A stretch of 64,000 nt of DNA from Gracilaria vermiculophylla (lineage: Eukaryota; Rhodophyta; Florideophyceae; Gracilariales; Gracilariaceae), in contig JAHNZQ020003147.1 of NCBI GenBank assembly GCA_019155205.2, forward strand, positions 224,128-288,127, in the 5' to 3' direction. The position numbers and the translations under genes were made by a program. The number at the start of each line of letters is the position of its first letter. Within the stretch, counting starts at the first letter, position 1. Shown here piece by piece: positions 56,860 to 64,000 of this stretch. The notes below the pieces were generated by a model. That model was not told where the DNA came from. It saw nothing but the letters and a program-made list of their open reading frames with translations, and did no database searches.

Positions 56860-59800
56860 ATGTCGTACACAAGCATTTCAAGTGCGAAAGCTCGCGTTGA
56901 TCTTCAGAATTCTATCACCGATTCGAAACAATTTGAGAACGCTCTAGCTGGTTGCTTTATCGACGGATCAAGAGCAGCAGCTGAGGCAGCTTCCATATTT
57001 CTGTGCAAACAAGCAACATCTGCTACTAGCGCAGGGCGTATCGGCGATGCGCTGAGAACTCTCCCAACTGCCGTCACCACACAAAATGCGCCGCCGTTGG
57101 CACATGTCGCGGCGTTCATAGCGACCGGGTTTGACAACGAAAACTGCAACGCGCCGTTGCAAGCTTTTTCATTTACAAGCAAGGAGGTGAAAATGGCAGC
57201 ACTGCACGCGCTTGTGAACACGATGGCTCAGAGATTGCAACTCGGGACGGCCGATTTATCAACGTTGCTTCGACGAGTACGAAGTGTTTTCCTTGAATCT
57301 ACAGATAATGTACCTGAAATGGATCTTTACTGTATCGTCAGGGGCATCGCAAGCCTCTCATACTTCATAAATGAAAAAACCGAAACAGAACTACTGTCTT
57401 TTGCGCTGGACCTTTGCGATGGCAGATCTCCGTACATTCACCTCGATGGCGTTCGGCCATTGTCGCCACAGTTTCAAAGATTATATATTGCACAAGTTCT
57501 TAGCATTGCCTCGGACGTACCTTCCACAGGTCGAGTTCTTTCTCGCTGTTTGCTGCATTGTGTCGAGTTTGGAGACTCTGCTCCCTTTGAGGCGCTTTTG
57601 GATTCGAACTATGATTGGGTGCTTGATGCCATGGAGATATCTGGTTTCGATCTCCCCATCTTTATTTTGTCTGTTGTAGCAGGTCAGCAAGCATGGAGAG
57701 GAAACCTCAGTGCTTGTGCGACTGCAATCGAAATTGTTTTGCAGCTGGTGGAGCACATCTCTAAAAGAACTTTGAGCGTTACACACTTTGTTTATTTGTT
57801 CGTTTCTTCTGTGTTCCAAGCCGTTGGTTCTATTGGAGTGGCAGCTGGTGCTGAACAGCTTGCAAAGGAGGCAGCATCTGTCATTCGATTAACCAGAGAT
57901 CTGGCATCAGACAGTGATGCCTTTCACAAACGAGTACTATTAAATACAGATGAACTCCTGAAGGAAGCGGCAAAACGAGAATGGCCGGCATGTTCTCTTG
58001 TACTCGGAGTCTTTCGAAGGATGATTCTAATATGGGAATCTCCAGAAGTCACGGAAGAGTGGGTCAGAGGAGACTTTGAAGTTCTAATCAAGGAAAACAC
58101 TGGATTGCTTGGTAGCGAGGACAATGATGTAGGGGTTGTCACATCATTAGCACAAGATTCCGCAACCGAAGATGCACCTCAAAGCTCCGCGGGTGACAGT
58201 CTGTGTGTAGATCTTCCAGCATTTGCCATCATGGGTATGCTGCTTACTATGATGCGTCATGAACATTCCCGGATACGATTCGTTTGTCTTCGGCTATTAC
58301 GGAAAGTACGAAAGGAGAGTTTATTTGTTTTCTATTTTCCTTCGATCATGATGCTTATGCAGGAGGAAACAAACGGCCTACTGTTAGCCGGGTATCTAAG
58401 AGAAATTATGACATCACCCGGTCTTATGTCTAGTCCTGAAGCAAGCAATGTGACTTTCAGCACTCTGATTCGTCTCTCTCAGTCGCACATCAATTCAGAG
58501 GTCTACGGAGTTATCCTAGTTTCATTCGCGTGGGCTTCGGAATATGCACCATCCCTTGGAATTCGTCTTCTTCTCAGACAGCTTGAAGGGCTGAAGTCTT
58601 CCTTTGATTCGGCTCAGGCCCATGTCCGCACAGCGGCTGCAGCAGCGATCCACAAACTTGCAGAGGTGCGCCCCTCGAGATGCACAGATTTCATTCCTTT
58701 CGTAAGTTTGTGTATTACGTCGAAAAGCATGCAAGTTGCTCCTCGAGCCGCGTCTTTATGTTTTGATGTCATGTACCTCATGGCGAAGGAACAAGTTCTG
58801 GATCCAACCAAAGCAGTCAAAGTTGTCGTGAAGACCTTTCCAAGTGCAACGGCTGTGAATCCACTATCTAGAAGAAGTTATCTGAGACTTCTCAGTGTGG
58901 TCGCTGGGGGAGAGGCGAACAAAAAGCGGCAGCGAATGATGCAATTTGTAACAGAAATGCTTCGTAAATGTGTAACAGACCAAAGCCTCATGGAAGGCAC
59001 AGACATGGAAACAACCACGTCTTGCCTTTCTTGGGAGGATATTCAACAAGCAGCGATTTCACTCGTGGAATATACGGCTGAAGAGATCCTTCGAAGCGCA
59101 TTTCTCGACGAAGAGCCGTTGATCAACTTGGAAGAGGAGAAAAAGCGTCTAGACAGAATTGAAGCCGCTACCGCCCAGTTCGTGCGACAGGTTCTAATAA
59201 CATGTGATCGCGCTCGTTTGAATTCCAGCCAAGCATCGAAAGCTCTGGAGAAACTCGTTGAGAAGGTTTTATTGCACGAATGGAAAACAAGGAAGAAGAG
59301 TAATTTCGATCCGGAGCGCATCGGAAAACTTCGAGCGACATCAGAAGCTCTACGTCGCGCCAGAAAAGCACAAGGCCAAATCCAAGAAGAAAGCTTGCCG
59401 GCAGAGGACCAAGCACGTGGCAGCTTTTCACGGGCAACAACAAGCTTCCCAATCGGAGTTATCCGATGTGTGTTTGAAATGTGCGTCGATGTGCAAGGCA
59501 ACGAAAAGGGAAAAAATGCCAACTACAAGCCTAGCGCGGTTGCCATGAGGGTGGTAACAAGCACAAAAATTCTTAGCCCCGCTTTACCGTGGATAGGCAT
59601 GATCGACGAGGTGCTTTCATCAAGTGAAACAGAACCTTTTACAAGAGCCAGCTGTTTGGGAATTCTTCGTCGCATTGTAGACGACACTTTCGAAGTGAAA
59701 GAAAAGCAAGCGAAGTGGTTCGGTTCACAGTGTTCATTGTTTCATTCTGGGACTCAATTAACTCCGGATGAATGTGAACAGCTGTTCTTGGGAATGGTAG

Positions 59801-60453
59801 ACTTGTTCCCTACTGAGTTAGCGCGGCTGTTGAGGCTCAAGGGAAAAGATATGAGTAACAGTATGGTAGCAACGTTTATCAGAAGTTGCCATCGTATACC
59901 AGAAGATGGGGATGGACTTCAGTATGCTGTGGAAGAGCTATTTAAACTGATTTGTGATAGAGATCGACATTTTGAAGAACGGTTGAGAAAGGAACTTGAA
60001 CATGTGATCGTTGAATCTGGTATGAGACGATGCAAATCATCAGCTGTTGATATGATCTTGAACGCCGACAGCGGAAACGCTTCTGTAATCCGTATAGGCT
60101 GCCTATATGGCAATTACCAGACCATCAGCTATGCAGCGCAGGGCGTTTTGCCCATGAAGAATGGCGACAACGAGCTCACAGAGGTGGTGGGTCGTGCGAT
60201 GCATCAATTGCCATTTTCACAGCGCAGAGATATTTTACTGATGCTGTTTGGGAATAAACTGGTTTCCGGCACAACGGCGGAGAAAGAAGTGGTGGATAGG
60301 GCAGTTGAAATATGTGCTCACGCGCTGATGGTAGGGGGATTGGTGCCTGGAGGGAAAGCGCTGTTGTATGGTTCACTGTGCTCTGGAAGTAGAATTGAGC
60401 AACAGATGGTTCAACGTCTTCTAAACTACGTCTTCAGTGTAATAAAGGATTAA
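56860..60453 (+). CDS. Large alpha-helical (HEAT/ARM-like) repeat protein, family uncertain
   Basis: One exon, 1197 aa. The whole protein is a series of amphipathic helix pairs, typical of HEAT/ARM solenoids; examples are HVRTAAAAAIHKLAEV, APRAASLCFDVMYLM and RIRFVCLRLLRKVRK. There is no signal peptide, membrane helix or catalytic motif. Residues about 750-860 are charged and probably coiled. Size and style recall focadhesin/RST1 (DUF3730) proteins, which bridge the SKI complex and exosome, but I see no diagnostic block, so this is only a suggestion. The ATG at 56860 is the first in frame; a TAA lies just upstream. The gene ends about 215 bases before a transposon nest and seems intact. Confidence 0.75.
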   Translation: MSYTSISSAKARVDLQNSITDSKQFENALAGCFIDGSRAAAEAASIFLCKQATSATSAGRIGDALRTLPTAVTTQNAPPLAHVAAFIATGFDNENCNAPLQAFSFTSKEVKMAALHALVNTMAQRLQLGTADLSTLLRRVRSVFLESTDNVPEMDLYCIVRGIASLSYFINEKTETELLSFALDLCDGRSPYIHLDGVRPLSPQFQRLYIAQVLSIASDVPSTGRVLSRCLLHCVEFGDSAPFEALLDSNYDWVLDAMEISGFDLPIFILSVVAGQQAWRGNLSACATAIEIVLQLVEHISKRTLSVTHFVYLFVSSVFQAVGSIGVAAGAEQLAKEAASVIRLTRDLASDSDAFHKRVLLNTDELLKEAAKREWPACSLVLGVFRRMILIWESPEVTEEWVRGDFEVLIKENTGLLGSEDNDVGVVTSLAQDSATEDAPQSSAGDSLCVDLPAFAIMGMLLTMMRHEHSRIRFVCLRLLRKVRKESLFVFYFPSIMMLMQEETNGLLLAGYLREIMTSPGLMSSPEASNVTFSTLIRLSQSHINSEVYGVILVSFAWASEYAPSLGIRLLLRQLEGLKSSFDSAQAHVRTAAAAAIHKLAEVRPSRCTDFIPFVSLCITSKSMQVAPRAASLCFDVMYLMAKEQVLDPTKAVKVVVKTFPSATAVNPLSRRSYLRLLSVVAGGEANKKRQRMMQFVTEMLRKCVTDQSLMEGTDMETTTSCLSWEDIQQAAISLVEYTAEEILRSAFLDEEPLINLEEEKKRLDRIEAATAQFVRQVLITCDRARLNSSQASKALEKLVEKVLLHEWKTRKKSNFDPERIGKLRATSEALRRARKAQGQIQEESLPAEDQARGSFSRATTSFPIGVIRCVFEMCVDVQGNEKGKNANYKPSAVAMRVVTSTKILSPALPWIGMIDEVLSSSETEPFTRASCLGILRRIVDDTFEVKEKQAKWFGSQCSLFHSGTQLTPDECEQLFLGMVDLFPTELARLLRLKGKDMSNSMVATFIRSCHRIPEDGDGLQYAVEELFKLICDRDRHFEERLRKELEHVIVESGMRRCKSSAVDMILNADSGNASVIRIGCLYGNYQTISYAAQGVLPMKNGDNELTEVVGRAMHQLPFSQRRDILLMLFGNKLVSGTTAEKEVVDRAVEICAHALMVGGLVPGGKALLYGSLCSGSRIEQQMVQRLLNYVFSVIKD

Positions 60454-60770
60454 GGAAGAGAAGAGGGGAACTGGGACGCGGTAAAAAGTATCCAGGTGAG
60501 GAGGGCCAATATTGAATGCGTGCTCCGTGTGCAGTAAATGGTCGCGCAGCGAGGTGTACCGGAGGTTTGCTGGCGTGGTAGGCTTTATCCTTTCCCGTGT
60601 GGGAAGCGACAGCGACAAGTATCCATACTTTCACTTCACTCCTGTAGCTCTGGTCTCATTGTTTAAGGTACAGTGCATTTCAAAAACATATTACCCCTAA
60701 AAAGTGTGCCAAAACTGTACTGTAGGCATGATTTAGCGCATAGTCTATATAGAATCGTTTCAAAAAGATA

Positions 60771-62050
60771 CAGACTGTTTCAAAAACATACGACATGTTG
60801 TGAAATCTCAAAAAACTACCAAATGTATACTGTACGCCTACAAAAATAGGTTTCAGAAAAAAGTAGTCAAAAAACCGTTTCAAAAACATATGATCAGCAA
60901 TAACAAATCTTTACTGCGCGACGCTCAATAGTTTATTTTGCATTCTTTTTGATGTTTAACGCTAATGAAACGTTTTGACATCGAATTGATGTACTTTTCC
61001 ACAGTTGAAACTGTTATAGATTTCCAGCAATTTTTAATATAGTTTTTGAGTTCAAAAACTGTCTAAAAATGCCTTCCATGCGCATAAACCATCATCGCCA
61101 GCAGTCTTCAAACGTTTTCAATTGGGTTGAAATCTGGTGCGCGCGCCGGTAACTCTAGAACAGATACTTCAGACTCCTGTAGCCAATTTTTGATTAAAGA
61201 TGAAATGTGTACAGGCGCAGTATTCTGTTGAAAAAATAAAATTTCTTCATGAAAACATAAACCAAGCGGTAGAAAATAACTTTATAGAACTTCTTGATAT
61301 TTTTACGCACTCATGTTTGTTTCAATGAAGGCAATTTCCGTCACTCCTTTTTTAGAAATACCTGCCCAAACCATTACAGAGCCTCCACCTGAATGCTTGG
61401 TATAAATTTCATTACGTTGTTTACGAAGATCGTGCCAATAAAATTTATAGCAATCTGGTCCGTCCAAATTGAACTATTTTTTGCATCATTAAGAATAATA
61501 TTTTCCCATTTGTTTCTCCATTAGGCTTTTCCAGCACATCTGACAATCCTCTTGGGCTTATGATGGTCTTGGAGAAAGAAAGTGTTTTTCATTTTTTTTA
61601 TATTTTAATAAGTTTGTGCTGTTTATCTGCCTCCATTTATTTGATTTAGAAACGTTGAGATTAAGATTAATTCTAATTGTTTTGCACAATACTTTTCCTT
61701 TGCACAGCTCCCTTTTTAACACCTCTCTTATCTACTGGGCTGAGCTTCTCTGGGCGTCCAGAAGATGATTTTAAGCACTATAGAGTCGGGTTTTATAGAA
61801 AAGTAGCAATTGTGACCCTAGAACGCTTTAATGTTTTAGCGATAGCACTGTAGGAATGTTTTTCGGCGTTTAACTTAACGATTTGAAGCTGTTCATGCTT
61901 GAAAAGTGGCGGGCGTCGAGCCATTTTTATTATAAAGAAGACGGTGTACATATCTTTTTGAAACGATTCTACATAGACTATGTGCAAAATCTAGTCTACA
62001 GTACAGTTTTGGCGCACTTTTGAGGGGTAATATGTTTTTGAAACGCACTG
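60771..62050 (-). mobile_element. Inner Tc1/mariner element
   Basis: 1280 bp, ends CAGACTGTTTCAAAAACATA (left) and CAGTGCGTTTCAAAAACATA (right, reverse strand), with TA at 60769-60770 and 62051-62052. It sits at a TA of the outer copy: joining 60770 to 62053 restores the outer leader as seen in other copies. Confidence 0.85.
61020..61924 (-). pseudogene. Tc1-like transposase of the inner element, broken
   Basis: Starts MARRPPLF at 61924 with the helix-turn-helix SAIAKTLKRSRVTIATFL, then a stop. The catalytic end (related to SPDFNPIENVW) is readable near 61090-61150. Frameshifts lie between. Confidence 0.78.
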
Positions 62051-62502
62051 TATGTACAACGTCTTCTTTCTAGTAAAAATGGCTCGAGGTCCTCCACATT
62101 CAAAGCAAGAACAGCTTCAAATCATAAACTTAAACGGCGAGAAACATTTCAACAGTGCTATCGCTCAAAAATTAAAGCGTACTAAGGTCACAATTGCTAA
62201 TTTTCTCAAAAATCTAACTCTTTGTTCGGTGTAGACGCCCGTTAATACATATGAAATATGTTCGACTGCATAGCGAGGTCGGCCTGCATGTGGCGTGCGT
62301 GACGCATACGTGTAATTGATCATTAATCTGTTCACGCGCCGCCAGCGGTGGTCTACAAAGGAGAGGCTGAGGCGTCGACGGTCTGAGTGATCTCCGCCAT
62401 GCCTCTCTCTCCTTCAGAGTCCCCATCACTTGGCGGTAGGCACATTTTTATACGGTCAAACGAAATAGACTGCGCAAAGAAAGCGTTTACAATTTACACA
62501 AC

Positions 62503-63189
62503 ATGTCTACTACTCCGGACGTTACTGCAAGCCTGAAAATTGAAGAAGACCTTCTTGCTAAAGCTAAGTACGTTGCTAGAGGTAAGACGATTGCCCATGC
62601 CGGAATCAACTCTGAGTGGATGACTGCTTATGCAGTCATTGCCAGACGATACCGGAATTATAAAGACTTTGGTCTTTTTCGCTCTCCATATGAACAAGGG
62701 CCATCAGTCGGGGCTTTCACTGGAGGTTTCTTCGAGCGTCGGGAGTGGCCACTGCGAAGCAGTATGGAAGCTCACAAAAGCAGGAGAGCAGTGTACGAAT
62801 ATTAGGCCAATTATATCAACGCCGCTGGCTTCTGGATGGCATTTCACCAGGCAGCAATATCGTTACGTCAAGACGCTCTTGAGGACAAGGAGTACAAAAA
62901 TGCTGAACTCTACGATGTATGGGCTATAATTGCTGTTAGGTATGGGCTTCGTGTGACAGGACTCAGGGCGGAGTTCTACAAGCTGGTAGCCAAAGATCCT
63001 ACTTATGCCAAGATGGTGTTACCTAGTCTCGAGCAGAGAAATGACACACCCGTTGCTGATGATCTTGTTGAGCTTCTTGAGAAGCTCGACATTCATATGA
63101 CTACTCACCTAATGAAGGCAGTGGCCAACCTTAGCGCTAGCAATGCAACAAAGAAAGCTTGTAGAGGTGAGGCTGCTGGGAACAATTAG
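62503..63189 (+). pseudogene. ORF1 of DIRS/PAT copy C
   Basis: 228 codons, the same length as in copy A, with one TAG at 62803-62805 where copy A has GAG. Copy A has a stop elsewhere, so the two copies decayed independently. Confidence 0.72.
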
Positions 63190-63199
63190 TCGCCACAGT

Positions 63200-63807
63200 G
63201 CGCCGGCGTCGTCCTTTTTGGCGCGGACCACAAATCCGCATCGAAGAATGGCGCCGTCCGGGATGCTCGGAGTTTCTCTGCCAGTCAGTTCAATAGGGGG
63301 TGTTCGAATCTTCATCATTGCCCTTCGAGAAAGGGCACGGGGTGGAGCTTGCAGACATTCCGCAAACTATGGAGGACAAATCGTTTGCAGCAGCGGAACT
63401 GGCGGAAGGCTGCGCAAACGGAATATATCGGGAAGTATCACAAGACCACGCAATTTGGGCGAAAGAAAACGGATCGGTAATATCTTCCGCCTTCACCGTA
63501 TGGCAAGACGGTCCCAAAGGGAAGAAAGGAAGATTCGTTGTCAACCTTTCATTGCAGTCGAAGCATTGGAATAAAGGATCGGTACAGATGGACTCACTGT
63601 CAGAGTTTCCATTCAGATACAGCAGGGGGATCATTTCATATCGTTCGACCTGCAGAAGGGCTATCGCCATTTCCGGCTACACCTGAGCATGAGAGACTGG
63701 TTCATCTTCCGCTACAACGGAAGGTACTACCAGTGTGCGGCCTTACCGTTTGGTTGGAGAAGGTCTCCTCTTTGGATTACACAATTAACCGCACCATTTG
63801 TTCGCTG
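63200..63807 (+). pseudogene. Reverse transcriptase, N-terminal part, copy C
   Basis: Reads GKKGRFVVNLSLQSKHW and the GYRHFR region split over two frames, then is cut by the LTR before the YLDD box. Confidence 0.7.
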
Positions 63808-64000
63808 TGTGGTACTGTCAGCTCTCCTGTCGAGGTAGTAAATCACAACGTCCGTTAGGAGTTTTTGGTGACGCCAAAGGCGCGTATTCCTAAAGGTGGT
63901 CTCCGGTATCCGCTGTCGCGAGCCGGGGGAATTCTGAAAGGGATCCGCAAACACCAAGCGGAGGGGAAGGTTCACTGGGCGGACAATGCTCCTACAGGCG
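63808..64000 (-). repeat. Gypsy LTR, partial, same family as elements I and II
   Basis: Begins TGTGGTACTGTCAGC and matches 40255-40447 and 30291-30483, in the orientation of element II. It continues past the window; whether it is a solo LTR or a full element cannot be seen. Confidence 0.85.

Larger units (their letters stand above)
60671..62224 (+). mobile_element. Outer Tc1/mariner element, split by an inner Tc1 and cut by a DIRS/PAT element
   Basis: Its left end (60671-60770, start CAGTGCATTTCAAAAACATA, preceded by TA) continues after the inner insert at 62053 with the leader and first codons of a transposase on the plus strand (MARGPPHS, then HFNSAIAQKLKRTKVTIA). The sequence stops at 62224 where the DIRS/PAT terminal repeat begins. 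The missing right part is not in this window. Confidence 0.8.
62225..63807 (+). mobile_element. DIRS/PAT-type retrotransposon, copy C (cut by a gypsy LTR)
   Basis: Starts with the family terminal repeat (TTCGGTGTAGACGCCCG), then ORF1 and the first part of the RT, closely matching 11101-12686. It ends at 63807 within the RT, where a gypsy LTR begins. Confidence 0.85.

Overview
This window is nuclear DNA of a eukaryote with compact, intron-poor genes and large blocks of nested transposons. The host genes are: coatomer beta (COPB1), a YME1-like i-AAA protease, an acyl-protein-thioesterase-like hydrolase, an RNase III, a GNAT acetyltransferase, a SWI2/SNF2 remodeller, an Sfp-type phosphopantetheinyl transferase, a GT90/CAP10 glycosyltransferase, a long helical-repeat protein and two unrecognised membrane proteins. 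Genes have none to three introns of about 68-121 nt, several with GTACGT donors and TACTAAC-like branch sites, and there is one tRNA-Ser(UGA) with a 12-nt intron. Gene density, short rare introns and abundant Ty3/gypsy, DIRS-like and Tc1 elements would fit a multicellular red alga, but that is inference; no single gene here proves the lineage.

Layout. 1-9193: gene-rich left arm (COPB1 <-, YME1 ->, membrane-anchored repeat protein ->, tRNA-Ser ->, thioesterase ->, Cys-rich membrane protein <-). 9194-11100: non-coding, ending in a Tc1/mariner remnant. 11101-17383: two partial tyrosine-recombinase (DIRS/PAT-type) retrotransposon copies on either side of a 100-N gap. 17527-28898: Ty3/gypsy element I (plus strand), whose 5' LTR is split by a Tc1-like element. 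28899-30232: 3' end of an older relative. 30291-40808: Ty3/gypsy element II (minus strand) with two LTRs of about 553 bp. 41612-42254: a short TIR element flanked by TTA, holding a second N gap. 42549-60453: second gene-rich arm (RNase III <-, GNAT <-, SNF2 <-, PPTase <-, GT90 ->, helical-repeat protein ->). 60671-64000: a nest in which a Tc1 lies inside a Tc1, a DIRS/PAT copy interrupts the outer Tc1, and a gypsy LTR interrupts the DIRS/PAT copy.

The host genes are unrelated housekeeping functions (vesicle coat, mitochondrial proteolysis, deacylation, RNA processing, chromatin, carrier-protein activation, Golgi glycosylation) and do not form a pathway. The most unusual feature is in the gypsy family: a long open frame of up to about 700 codons lies antisense to pol, between integrase and the 3' LTR. 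It is shared by both elements and begins again in the older 3' fragment. In element I its first 356 codons stay open although gag and pol are broken throughout.
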